A stretch of DNA of 64,000 nucleotides from Leptobrachium leishanense (lineage: Eukaryota > Chordata > Amphibia > Anura > Megophryidae). The DNA lies in assembly GCA_009667805.1 (NCBI GenBank), contig CM019067.1, positions 162,087,049-162,151,048 on the forward strand, in the 5' to 3' direction. The notes beneath the pieces were generated by a model. The model was given only the letters and a program-made list of their open reading frames with translations. It did no database searches and had not been told where the DNA came from. This document shows positions 12,248-22,450 of the stretch, piece after piece. The translations under genes and the position numbers were made by a program. The stretch's first letter is position 1, and every line of letters starts with the position of its first letter.

Positions 12248-12750
12248 AATTCTTATGCTCGCAGTGTATTTTCACTACCTAAACAAAGTATAGAAACCAT
12301 AGTTGTACTGAAGTTACAGCTGGATATGTATTAGCTGCAGTGCAGCTAACATTTGGAACCATAATAGTTCACTGGAATGTTAACTGATCATCAGAAATTA
12401 AAGGCTCAATTCCGAAGAGTTTCTGTAAAAAAAAAAAATTATTTAAATTGTTGTATTGTTCTTTTTTACAGTAAAAAATATCCCTAGTTGAGATAGATAA
12501 TAAATATATATATATATATTTATATATTATCATACATTTTGAAAATATAAGCAAATGTTCAGCAAAATAATTTAATAGTGAACGGTTACTAGAGTTCTGA
12601 AAACTGTTTACCAGTTTTACTAAACTTTTCAAAGCATAAAATAGACAAAGATAATCAGAGAAAATTATATTTTAAAATTGGGTACAGGGGACTGATGTAA
12701 CATCTAAATGAGCAGAAGTTTAATTGTTGCATAATGTGCTTATATTTCAG
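12248..12750 (+). other. Intron flank before the 120-bp exon
   Basis: AT-rich, with a short TA run at about 12508-12530. It ends in the acceptor TATATTTCAG. Nothing else is recognised. Confidence 0.5.
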
Positions 12751-12870
12751 GTACCTCTGTAATTCAAGTTACTGCTATTGATGCTGATGATCCGTCATAT
12801 GGAAACAGCGCTAGAGTCGTATACAGTATTGTTCGGGGCCAGCCATACTTTTCCGTTGATCCAGAATCAG
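12751..12870 (+). CDS. cdh9: Type II classical cadherin, internal exon (start of EC2), probably CDH9
   Basis: A 120-bp exon of a calcium-dependent cell-adhesion protein that acts at the plasma membrane. It follows an acceptor ending TATATTTCAG and is followed by a GTGTGT donor. It enters one base into a codon and leaves in the same phase. The translation begins [13 protein letters not shown] and contains [11 protein letters not shown] and [11 protein letters not shown]. This is the start of an extracellular cadherin repeat, with the DAD calcium motif and the conserved YGNSA. Type II cadherin genes characteristically have consecutive exons of 120, 168 and 188 bp, the sizes seen here. TSVIQ and SVDPES fit CDH9 best from memory, with CDH6 and CDH10 as alternatives. 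Family assignment is firm and paralogue assignment moderate. There are no stops or frameshifts. Confidence 0.92.
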
Positions 12871-12952
12871 GTGTGTGCTATTCTAGCTAACTATTTTTGT
12901 GTGAGCATGTGTTTTGGTATATACACTAATTACTGATATGGTAAAAGCCTAA

Positions 12953-13692
12953 GGGCTCTATTAACCTCTTCGTGCAGAAGCGCACGCGCAGCGCTATTTT
13001 TTTTGCGCGCAGCGTTAAACATTAACGCTCATAAATTAACGCTGGTATTACAATCCGAGCGCATTTTTCCATCCGTCAAAAGATAATGCACGTAAAAAAA
13101 GACGCGCAAAAACGCGCGCGCATTAATGCTGCGCGCAGAAATCGGTGGGCGGACTGTTTTTTTCACGCGATTCAGCCAATCTGAATTAAGAACCACAATT
13201 GTCTCCCGTTAAGTTTTTGCGCCTGTCAAAATCAATCTGAGTATATATGCTGCAGCAATAATAAAAACATGCACAACTTCTCCATTTTATTGTTTGGGTA
13301 TGTGTAGAATGTGTAACTATACTGTGCTGTATTTTTTTCTTCGGGCTGGTGTATATGGTTTCAGCCAGGATGTTCAGATTTGCCATTAACACTAGCTTTT
13401 AAAAGACGTTAAAATTATGCGCGCAAACGTTGTCCGTTAAAATTTGTGCATAGATTGTAATACCTTCCGCGTACCAGCTCAGAAACGCATTTGCGCTCAC
13501 AATGTTAAGTATAGGACACGCAATGTACATTACGCTCGCGCAGGGTTCGCGCAGGTTCACCAGCGGTAGACGTTAACGCACATTTTTTGCGCGGACATTG
13601 TAATACGACGTTCTGTGCAAAGGGTTCTTCCCCTCGCGTTAATGCGTTTTTGCGCACCCGTTAACGTTTGTGCGAAGAAGTTACTAGAGCCC
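12953..13692. mobile_element. 740-bp CpG-rich MITE, GGGCTCTATTAAC ends, TAA duplication
   Basis: The left end GGGCTCTATTAACCTCTTCG is inverted at the right (GAAGAAGTTACTAGAGCCC). TAA stands at 12950-12952 and 13693-13695. It is packed with GCGC motifs and imperfect internal inverted repeats. The left end is 82 bp beyond the exon donor. The termini resemble those at 52745-53477, so both probably belong to one PIF/Harbinger-like group. Confidence 0.85.
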
Positions 13693-13837
13693 TAAATCGG
13701 CAAACAAAGGTCTGATAACAATACAAAAAAAACTAAATAATTGGAAGTTATGCGTGCCATATATCATACCACCAATTGTGCCACTCCCTCACTCCTATCA
13801 CTTCAATCCATGTATATGAGTGGTGGTGTTACCACTA

Positions 13838-13859
13838 ATATATATATATATATATATAT
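13838..13859. repeat. (TA)n microsatellite
   Basis: Uninterrupted alternating TA of about 22 bp. Confidence 0.9.
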
Positions 13860-14208
13860 CATCTGTTCTACAAATTATATTGCTTAAAGCAGCCTGTGTT
13901 CACCTGGTGTATTATAATAGGTAACAACATGTCTTTCTTTATGTTTCTCAAGAACTCTGGTTCAGAGCCAAGGTAGTAAAATATGAAACATGCAAAAATG
14001 GGGAAACACCTACAAACATACAAATTTGTTAGCACAAAATTAAGATCATAATAGTAATAATCAAACTCTAAGATCCTACATGCTAAAAGAGAAATCTGTA
14101 TTGCTATAATGTTTAAAGCTCGATCACTGCAAATGCAATAAATGCTTAACATGTGGAGTATATTTTTTCATAGAAAACAGTCAAAAAGATAAGAGAATAT
14201 GATACATA

Positions 14209-15067
14209 CAGGACTATGCAAAGAGATCCGAATGGCTGCTGAAAGGTAACCGAACGCTGAAAATCAGCGTTCGGTTACCTTTCTTGACCATTCGGCTATT
14301 CAGAGAGCAGGCAATTCGCCAAATGTTGGCGAATTGCCTGCACAAACGGTGCCTGTTCGGTGCTGTTCGAGGGCAGTGAAATCCCCATAGCTTCGTCTAT
14401 TCAGAGAACAAAACCCAGCAGTGAAAAGTTGCCGAATTGCCCTGCCATTTGGTTGCTTCATGCGGCAGATTTATTCAGGCAAATCCCATAGGCTTCAATG
14501 TTAAAAATATTCCCATTTTAATTCAATATCTAATAAACCGTTCATTATAATATTCTGCAGTAAAAAGTCTCTTTATTTATAGATTTTTTTAGGATATTTT
14601 AAGCATTATTTAAATTTAAAACATAAATTTGTTTTTGAACATTTGTTCTTTTTTCTGTAACAGCCCTTTTTATTATCATTCCTTGAACCTCATATGTAAA
14701 TTTCAGACATTTTCGCTTAGTAGTTTCTTTGCAAACAGCGTTTCACTTTTCAAACATTCAAGCTAACTGTTTTATTCTTTTTTCACTCCATTCGTCTGCG
14801 GTGTCGGTTTTTTCCGGCGACTGCGCTGCGTGTGATCGGCTCCTGCTCGGGTTTTTCCGGCGTTTTTGGTGTGGTTAATCCAGATGTGTTTTGCGGTGAG
14901 TTTTCGGCAGGTTTGTGGCGACTTTTCCCTGCATTACGGCAGCCCTGTGGTGCTTGCTGAATACACCGCAGGGTCGCAGAAATGGGATTGCCAAATCGTG
15001 CCGAATTGAAGAGAACGAAAAGTCACCAAATGTGCGGTGACTTTTCGATTCTCTTTGAATAACCCTG
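14209..15067 (+). mobile_element. 0.9-kb non-autonomous element, copy c, with ATA duplication
   Basis: Complete copy between ATA at 14206-14208 and ATA at 15068-15070. The left end CAGGACTATGCAAAGAG is a mutated CAGGGTTATTCAAAGAG. The right end is CTCTTTGAATAACCCTG. The subterminal hairpin AAAGGTAACCGAACGCTGA and the internal phrase CATAGGCTTCAATGTTAAAA are present. It has no gene. Confidence 0.87.
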
Positions 15068-15070
15068 ATA

Positions 15071-15573
15071 GTGTAAAAATTATTAATTCATATATTAAAA
15101 AAGTCAAACTGTTTACACAGGGCTGTCAAAATCTCCCCTGCCCAGATGTTTATGCCTAGAATTCCCATAATTCTTTCACCATAATAGATGGCCAAAGAAT
15201 CATGGAAGTTATAGTTCACAAGCATTTGGGGGGTCGGAGTTTGACAGCCTTGGGTTACTTACACCATTTGTTGGTGGGTCTGCATACACAATAACCAGAG
15301 AGCATACATAAAACAAACTCATTTTGTTTTGGATGGGAATCATCCCCGCATAATCATGTCAATGATAGAGACTCATTCTCTGCGTCTGTAAACCATGATC
15401 TCTGTAAAGTGAGAGGAATCCACTGAAGCAATGCTCAGTCACTGGGCTCTCAAAGTCTCCAGGCTTCAATGCAATAATTAATTCCAAGTCAGTAAAATGC
15501 TATGTTGTCAAATACTTGTTTGAATAGTGCCAAGAAGTTTTAATTAGTGCCAAAATAGGACAGAAAGGAGTGC
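15071..15573. other. Intronic DNA, nothing recognised
   Basis: No supported feature. The stretch around 15125-15255 looks like a fragment of a dispersed repeat but I cannot name it. Confidence 0.4.
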
Positions 15574-15577
15574 TTAA

Positions 15578-15860
15578 CCCCTTCACTGTGGAAGACGTGT
15601 GGGGAACGTCATGGGATTTTTTTTTGAGAAAGGATTTTATCAGGAAGGATACATTGAGATTTCTCTTGTTTTCAAGTATGTCCTGGGTGGCGAGTATGTA
15701 CCGTTAGGTGTCTTGCCCAAGGACACTTACTGGAGAAGTGCTCTTGCCGGGATCGAACCTGTGTCTCCACAGTCTCCCTCCACGCAGAGCAGTGATATTA
15801 GCTCTACTCCATCCAGCCGACACACCCGCTATATGCAGAGAACGTTCCCCACACGTCTTC
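15578..15860. mobile_element. TTAA-type element with hairpin arms, split by a SINE
   Basis: TTAA at 15574-15577 is followed by CCCCTTCACTGTGGAAGACG. A 19-bp arm at 15591-15609 (GAAGACGTGTGGGGAACGT) is perfectly complementary to 15842-15860, with the SINE between. The start resembles the TTAA elements at 44221 and 57825. The right border is not identified, so the end given is that of the hairpin. Confidence 0.5.
15633..15819 (-). mobile_element. tRNA-derived SINE, minus strand
   Basis: Reverse copy of the SINE at 3526-3729. On the minus strand it reads CGGCTGGATGGAGTAGAG (A-box region), GGTTCGATCCC (B box, one mismatch to consensus), AAGTGTCCTTGGGCAAGAC and the LINE-like tail CAGGACATACTTGAAAACAA. 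It is better preserved than the first copy. Confidence 0.85.
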
Positions 15861-15861
15861 C

Positions 15862-16592
15862 GCTAGGCGGGCTCTGCTCAGGGAAGTCAGATGCTGCTTT
15901 ATACCCACTCCCAGCGCACTGACGTTATCACGATGGGCGCTGTGGCGGGATGGAAGTCCGCCTGCGGTCCTGCTCTATCTGCCCCCCCCTTTGATGGAGT
16001 CCTGCCCGACTACCGAGTGGCACGGCACTCAGCGTCTCGAGCGGCCTGGAGGATGAAATGGCATTGGTCCGGCGTCTGGAGAGATGGTGCGGTATTGCCT
16101 TGGGGATCCCGTTCCTGGGTTGATTGGTGATGCAGAATACCGCTGAGTGTCTCCTGCAATAGTGATTGTAGCTCTGAAATGAAGACACCAGACGCGGCTG
16201 TATGCTTTAAAACAGTGAACTGAATTTTATGGGTTTCAACAGGGTCATTTATACAACTTCACACAAACAGATTACCAACTCCCCCACCCACACAACCAGC
16301 ACTGATTGGCTCCTTTCCCAGCCTCCTGTTCCCTATCAGGTCCCTTTCAGCCTTCCCATTGTCCAGGGATTAGGCAGATGAGGTCTTGGAAAAGCCTCCA
16401 ATCCTCTGGCCCGCTGAATCCTCCATCTTGGTGCATGAGATCCTTTGTTCTGTGAAACCATGCTGGGATGAACAAAATGGCGACGGGGAAAACCACATAA
16501 ACGGTTTCTTTCATACTTTTACAGTCACATCATACAGGGTACATTTTCATTACATTACACCAATAAAACCACAGCTAGCAATAATATAAGAG
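15862..16592. other. Unassigned, GC-rich then AT-rich, probably repeat-derived
   Basis: Short overlapping open frames lie on both strands without protein similarity that I recognise. It could be the rest of the TTAA element together with part of another repeat. Confidence 0.35.
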
Positions 16593-17412
16593 TGTCAGGA
16601 ACCGGGTGCGAAGGTTGGTGAGGTGAGCCCATGGTGCAGTGAATGGAGGAGTCACGTAGGTTACCAGGCATAAAGGGTTTATTTATAGAATAAACACAGC
16701 AGTAAATAAATGGATCAGAGTCTATATGATGCAAGCAATAGACTGTATGCGGGTTCTAGGGTTTGCTGGAAGGCAGAATTTAACTTGCCAGCGAGGAGTC
16801 CTGAGAGTGGGGTGCACTTGCCAGCAAGGAGTCCTGAGAGTGGGGTGCACTTGCCAGCGAGGAGTCTTGAAAGCGAGGGTGCACTTGCCAGCGAGGAGTC
16901 TTGAAAGCAAGGGTGCACTTGCCAGCGAGGAGTCTTGAAAGCGAGGGTGCACTTGCCAGCGAGGAGTCTTGAAAGCGAGGGTGCACTTGCCAGGTTCACA
17001 GGAAGCGTTCAGATTCAAGTAGCATAGAGCTTCAGGGACTAGACTGGTTGCTTGCACTACCAGAAAGTTAATGTTGAAGCCCTGATGGAAGGGTGGATCC
17101 GTCTTTTAAGCAGGCTTCATTAGGAGTCATGGCAAACACCTGAAGGCACCATGATAGCAGATGAATGGCTAGAGAGGATCCTGAAACCTGTATACGAATA
17201 TGAGCAGGTTAATGACAAGTAAATGTAAGTAAATAGATGTTTGCCAGTGATTAGGTGGGGGCACAGGCTTGGTCTGGGACAGATTCCTGACAAAGAGGTC
17301 CATAGGCTCACATGCAAAAACAAAACGAAAACAGGAAAAATTGTCTTTAAAAACCGTTCAGTCTTTAGTCCTGTGGCTCGCTGAAAAGAGCTCTCATGTC
17401 CGTTCCGTGACA
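16593..17412 (-). mobile_element. LTR of a Gypsy-type retroelement (3' LTR on the minus strand)
   Basis: It starts TGTCAC at 17412 (minus strand) and ends CTGACA at 16593, so the ends are a short TGTCA/TGACA inverted repeat. Next to its start is a purine tract (17413-17427). It contains a tandem repeat (16784-16993). AATAAA-like signals near its minus-strand end (around 16690) and a TTAAAAGA element near its start are in the right order for promoter and polyadenylation. The matching 5' LTR is not in the window, so this is one end of a broken element. Confidence 0.72.
16784..16993. repeat. 33-34-bp minisatellite inside the LTR
   Basis: Six units plus a partial, each beginning CTTGCCAGCGAGGAGTC and ending GGGTGCA. 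The first two units share GAGAGTGG and later ones share GAAAGCGAGG, which indicates stepwise expansion. All frames are open, so apparent proteins here are artefacts. Confidence 0.92.
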
Positions 17413-18475
17413 TTTCTCCCCCCTTCTAGAGTCCGACGGACACGGTTGGACCCACACGGGTCGACTCGGGGAAGTCGGAGCAGTCTTTGTGGCCCATAGT
17501 CTGTGGGAAGGAGGTGAGCCACCAGGCTTCTCCATTTGTCCTTGCGGCAGTGCCTGGCGTGTTGGGGGTACAAGTCTTTGGGGGTACCCCCTCCAGAATA
17601 AGGGTCCTGTTGACGGGGAGGGGTACTGCCTGTACCACCTCCGGAGGTATCGCGCACCCGGGAAAAACGGGTGCTAAATGCACACGCCCCGAGTGCCCTG
17701 GTCAGCCGTTGGAAAAAACTGTGGCTGCATGGGGCCTCTGGGCCAAAGGGGTGTGGAGATGGGCAGAGTTGAAACAGGCTCTGCCCCATTGCCAACGCGT
17801 CGGCTGGGGGGTTCAAGGCTGAGGAAGGGTCCCCGGGCAGTAGAATGGTGTCCTCCATCTCCGGTGGGGTCAGTGGCTGCGGAATAAGCAGCCCGGGTGT
17901 ATCCTCTTTCGGTTCCCCGAGGCAGGCGGTGAAGGTTGGGCAGAGGCCGGCGGCACTCGGTCTGGTTGCCAGCTCTTCTGCTGGGGAAGCGGGTGTGGGA
18001 ACAAAGTCCAGGGGGTCGGATGGGGTCAACAGCTGCAGGATAAGCAGCTCGGGTAAATCCTCCTTCTGCTCCTCAGGGCAGACGATGGAGGGTGGGCAGA
18101 GTCCAGCGGCACTCTGCCCCGTTGCCAGCTCTTCTGCTGGGGAGGTGGGTACAGGAACAAAGTCCAGGGGGTTGGATGGGGTAAGCGGCTGCGAGATAAG
18201 CAGCTCGAGGGTATCCCCTTCTGCTCCTTGGGGCAGATGGTGGAGGATGGGCAGAGGCCAGCGGCACTCTGCCCCGTTGCCAGCTCTTCTGCTGGGTAAG
18301 CGGACACTGGCACAGTGTCTTCTTGCGGGGGCGGGAGGATAACTTCCTCTCTGGGCCACTCGGACCCTTTACGCAGCCCATTCTGGTCGCTTGGCACGTG
18401 CCGTGCTTCTTCCGACCTGGCCGGCTCGTCTACTGTGGTCCCGACGGGGACCCATGGGAGCATCTCGGGCTCCAA
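17394..18475 (-). pseudogene. Repeat-bearing proline-rich reading frame of the LTR element
   Basis: A minus-strand reading frame next to the polypurine tract. It contains three related segments, each with SPAEELATGQSAAGLCP or a close variant, spaced 156 and 155 bp apart (about 52 codons). The odd spacing moves the frame by one, so the frame starting at 18475 passes into the frame ending at 17394. The C-terminus reads RRTLEGGRNVTERT and runs into the LTR. I see no reverse transcriptase, integrase or protease. The product is unknown; it lies where the 3' end of pol or an accessory gene would be. Confidence 0.5.
17413..17427 (-). promoter_or_regulatory. Polypurine tract of the LTR element
   Basis: On the minus strand it reads AGAAGGGGGGAGAAA and abuts the LTR start TGTCAC directly, the expected place for the plus-strand primer of an LTR retroelement. 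Confidence 0.75.
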
Positions 18476-18485
18476 TACTTCTGTG

Positions 18486-19208
18486 TCACATGGACTTGTC
18501 TGCTTCTTCGGCCAGACAGTCCCAGGTCATGGGGCTTAGGCCTGACTGCGGAGCGTCGTCCAACAACCTTCTGTAGGCCTTCTCAAGCTCCCATTCGCGC
18601 TCTACCAGGAACTCCAGTTCCTCTATCTCGAAGTCCTTGCTCTCGTATGAGAGTTCCTCTTCCCGGCGTTCCAGTATCTCCTCCAACCGCCACTCTGACT
18701 CTTCTCCAAACCCAGGGTCGTTGGCCATCCTTTCGTATAGCAGCCCTGTGCCGCCATAGTGGAGGCCTGCGGTGGAGGCGCCGTCGATGGTGCGGGGTAG
18801 CAGGGGGCCTATTAACCACTGGGACGCCCGGTAAGCGACGTCCAGTGCGATCTCCTGCTGAACCAGGTATTGGAGCTCTGCCTCCCACTCCTCTGGGGGT
18901 CGGCCTTTCAGGAATGCTGCTCTGGCATTGTACTGTACTTGGCAGATGGCAGCATCTGAGGGAACATTGACACCATGGTAGTCCCTTTCTTGGTACAGTG
19001 CCTCATACCAGAGTTCTTGGCGGATCTCGTCCCACCACTCGGGCCCAGAGGGCTCAACTGTAGCTCCATGATACCGATCCAGGCCCTCCTGTAGCCTTCT
19101 CGGGAATTCAACCCTCGTGTCTGCGAGGGTGCTGGAACAGTGGCACCACCACTCGATGGGGGGTGTGGCGTCCTCGGATGCAGCTCCAGGTGGGCTGTAA
19201 GCCTCCAT
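18486..19208 (-). CDS. Unrecognised 240-aa acidic protein frame in the LTR element
   Basis: Open for 240 codons from ATG at 19208. The N-terminal part is mixed (IEWWCHCSSTLADTR, PSGPEWWDEIRQELWYEALY) and the middle contains GRPPEEWEAELQYLVQQEI. The last 80 residues are highly charged and glutamate-rich (EESEWRLEEILERREEELS, then ELEFLVEREWELEKAY), probably helical or coiled coil. There is no signal peptide or membrane segment. It lies upstream of and colinear with the proline-rich frame and the LTR, so it is probably carried by the retroelement. I do not recognise a family. It could be a gag remnant or a captured sequence. Expression is unknown. Confidence 0.5.
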   Translation of the reverse strand: MEAYSPPGAASEDATPPIEWWCHCSSTLADTRVEFPRRLQEGLDRYHGATVEPSGPEWWDEIRQELWYEALYQERDYHGVNVPSDAAICQVQYNARAAFLKGRPPEEWEAELQYLVQQEIALDVAYRASQWLIGPLLPRTIDGASTAGLHYGGTGLLYERMANDPGFGEESEWRLEEILERREEELSYESKDFEIEELEFLVEREWELEKAYRRLLDDAPQSGLSPMTWDCLAEEADKSM

Positions 19209-19399
19209 CCAAGGGTTGCTGAGATGTGCGGTTTCTTCAATTAAAACTCCAGGCGAGCTGTAAGTCCAAAAAGAAGTATCGCTGGGGGGTGTAGATTCCC
19301 TGGATGAAGCTCCAGTCGAGCTGTCAACCTCGAACCAGGGTTCTACGGGGTAGGGTTCAGGGGCAGGGTATTCAGTCCTTTTTGCTCAGAGCGCCGCCA

Positions 19400-20215
19400 T
19401 CCGCCAAAAAGACATACTTTTCCATTAATACCTTCTGCAATATCACTAATAAAAATATTAAATAGAATGGGTCCAAGTACTGACCCCTGAGGTACCCCAC
19501 TGGTAACAAGACCTTGCGCCGAATAAACTCCATTTACCACAACCCTCTGTTGCCTGTCACTCAGCCACTGACTAATCCATTCAACAATATTGGAATCCAA
19601 ACTCAAAGATTGCAATTTGTTGATAAGCCTTCTATGCGGAACAGTATCAAAAGCCTTACTGAAATCTAAATAAGCAATGTCTACTGCACCACCTGTGTCT
19701 ATTATTTTTGTTACCCAATCAAAAAAAATCAATAAGATTAGTTTGGCATGATCTCCCTGAGGTAAACCCATGTTGTTTCTGATCCTGTAATCTATGTGTT
19801 TTTAGATGTTCAACAATCCTTTCCTTTAACATGGTTTCCATTAATTTCCCCACTACTGACGTAAGACTAACTGGCCTATAGTTCACAGATTCCTCCCTAC
19901 TACCCTTCTTGTGAATGGGCACAACATTTGCTAATTTCCAGTCTTCTGGGACTACTCCCATTAGCAAGGATTGGTTAAATAAATCTGTTAACGGTTTTGC
20001 TATTACATCACTGAGCTCTTTTAATATTTTATGGTGGATCCCATCAGGCCCCATTGACTTATTTGTCTTTACTTTAGACAGCTGCTGTAGAACCTCCTCC
20101 TCTGTAAACTGATATGTAATTGTCTCGTTAGTGTTTCCTCCTAACTGAGGTCCCTTTCCTTCCTTTTCTTCTGCAAAGACTTAACAAAAATATTCTTGCT
20201 GGTTTGCTGCCATTA
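19400..20215 (-). pseudogene. CR1-like LINE fragment, reverse transcriptase core
   Basis: Minus strand. It reads [58 protein letters not shown], then in a second frame (shift near 19735) [13 protein letters not shown] (motif A), [13 protein letters not shown] and [21 protein letters not shown] (motif B). It stops before the catalytic Y-x-D-D motif at about 19405, where it meets the LTR element. It is both truncated and frameshifted. Confidence 0.88.
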
Positions 20216-20339
20216 GAACTGCAAGGAAAGAAACCAGGGGATGCGTAAATGAAAGGATAATAGATAATAAACCAATAAAAACCTTGCAACCTCTCTCCCT
20301 TCACAGTACAAATCTCTGGCCCTCAAAGACACACACACA

Positions 20340-20660
20340 TTAAAAGGACCCACAGTGAGGCCCTCAAATCCCTCATCCCACATTGAGTGCTCTAAATCCC
20401 CCCTATCACTGTGAAGATCTAAAATCCCCCTCCCACTGTGAGGGCCCCAAATCCTCTCACACTGAGGCCCACCAAATCCCCCAAACTGTGAGCCCCCAAA
20501 AAACCTCCCACTGTGAGGGCCCCAAATCCCCCCCCCAATGTCCCACTGTGAGGGCCCCAAATCCCCCACCCACTGTGAGGGCCCTAAATCCCCCCCACTC
20601 TGACCCCCTAAAAAAAGCCTCCCACTGTGAAGAATCTAACCCCCCTCAATGTGAAGGCCC
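20340..20660. repeat. C-rich minisatellite (CCCACTGTGAGGGCCCCAAATC)
   Basis: About ten degenerate units of 25-35 bp with CCCACTGTGAGGGCCC and CAAATCCCCC. Confidence 0.85.
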
Positions 20661-20859
20661 AAAATGTTTCCCTCCCACCACAAATACTTTAGGAGCTGTA
20701 GGCTGGCTCCCCCTTCGCTACCTTCATCATTAAGGGCACTGAGGGACAAACTGCACAGACTGCCTGTCGCCCAGTGTGCTGGCCCGCCCCTCCAGCCTGG
20801 CAGCAGCAGGTCCTGGCAGGCAGGTAAACAGACAGGATTCTCTGTCACACTCACTCTCA

Positions 20860-21050
20860 CTATTTTATTCACCATTATCTCTCGGTGTCTTTCCCTTTCT
20901 GTGTTTCCATCTCTCACTACTACATTCTCTTCTCCCCCTCCCCCCATTTCTTCCCTCTTTCCCTCCCTCTCTCTCCTTCACCCCCTTTCCCTCCATCCCA
21001 CACTCCTTCACCTCCCCTTTCCCTTTCTTTTTCCTTCACCCCCTTTCCCT
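20860..21050. repeat. Pyrimidine-rich low-complexity tract
   Basis: C and T dominate the + strand (CCCTTTCCCT, CTCCTTCACC repeats). Open frames across it are compositional. Confidence 0.8.
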
Positions 21051-21052
21051 TA

Positions 21053-21935
21053 AGGGGTTATTCAGAAAGATCCGAAATGTCACCGAAATGTAACCAGACA
21101 CTGAAATTCAACGTATGGGGACATTTCGGGGACATTCGGCTATTCAGAGAGCAAACAGTTTGCCAAATTTTGGCAAATTGCCTGCATGCATAGTGCCTGT
21201 TCGAGGGCAGCGAAACTCCCATAGAGAGCCATGGTTCCTCTATTCAGAGAACACCGAACAGCAGTGAAAAGTTGCTGAAATGCCCTGCTGTTTGGTGGTT
21301 TCATTACACAAGTTTATTCAGGCGAATCCCATAGGCTTCAGTGTTAAAAATACTCCCGTTTTAATCCAATATCTAATAAAACGTTTATTTCATTCTGCAG
21401 TAAAAAGCCTCTTCAATTATAGATTTTATAGGATCTTTTGGGATTTTTTGGCTAACTTTTTTTCCGTTTTTTTTTAAAAAAAAATATTGTTTTTTCTTTT
21501 TTCTGTAACAGACCTTTTTGTTATCATTCATAGGATCTTATATGTAAATTCCAGACATTTTCGTTCAGTAGTTTTTTTGCAAACGGCATTTCAATTTTCA
21601 AACTTTCAAGCATACTGTTTTTTTTTATTTTTTCACCCATTCGTCTGCCTGTCGGCTTTTTCCGGCAGCTACTCTGCGCTGTGATCGGCTGCTCGTGGGG
21701 TTTTTCCGGCATGTTCGGTGTTGTTTTTGCAGCGGTTTCTGCAGGTTTTCGGTGAGTGTTCGGCGAGTGTTCGTTGGGTTTGCTTTGGGTTTTTCCTGCA
21801 CTACGGGGGCCCTCCGATGCTTGCTGAATACAAGGCAGGGTCGGAAAACTAGAATTGACGAATCGCTCCGAAGTGCAGGGAACGGAAGGTCACCGAACGT
21901 GCGGTGACATTTTGAATCTCTCTGAATAACCCCTT
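21053..21935 (+). mobile_element. 0.9-kb non-autonomous element, copy d (diverged)
   Basis: Inverted ends AAGGGGTTATTCAGAAAG and CTCTCTGAATAACCCCTT. It has the same internal order as copies a-c, including CATAGGCTTCAGTGTTAAAA and the right-hand hairpin around GGTCACCGAACGTGCGGTGAC. It is more diverged than the others. I could not set an exact target duplication. Confidence 0.8.
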
Positions 21936-22101
21936 TACTCCCATTCCCTCACTCTCTCCTTCACTTTTTCCCTCACTCCACTTTTCTCTCTTTCCCCCTG
22001 TCCAACACATTGGTTTTCCTTCTTTCAGGTTGTGACTTACACCACACACAGGCACCCACGGACATCACACACAGGCAACTCCTACATACCATACATTACT
22101 G

Positions 22102-22362
22102 TGAGTTTTATTGCCATGGAGCTCTGTGATACACTCATACACATCGCGCATTAATGTGAGTTTTATTGCTGTGGGGCTCTGTGATACACTCATATACACT
22201 GCACATTACTGTGAGTTTTATTGCTGTGGGGCTCTGTGATACACTCATATACACCGCACATTACTGTGAGTTTTATTGCTGTGGGGCTCTGTGATACACT
22301 CATACACATTGCACATTACTGTGAGTTTTATTTCTGTGATACGCTCATACACAGCAAACATT
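22102..22362. repeat. 55-bp tandem repeat, about 4.7 units
   Basis: Units start GTGAGTTTTATTGC at 22102, 22157, 22211, 22266 and 22321, followed by CTCTGTGATACACTCATA. The sequence to 22450 (GTGCCAAAAGTCTTTGCACC) and the similar text at 24480-24780 belong to the same dispersed repeat. Confidence 0.9.
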
Positions 22363-22450
22363 ACGTGACTGGGCTGGCGTGGTTGGGGGTTGGACACCAA
22401 AATAGGTTTTTGCCTAGGGTGCCAAAAGTCTTTGCACCAGCCCTGCAGTT

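Noticed and set aside
16710..17057. Several repetitive protein frames with LASAPSLSRLLAGKCTP-type repeats
   Set aside because: Translation of the 33-34-bp minisatellite inside an LTR, open in many frames.
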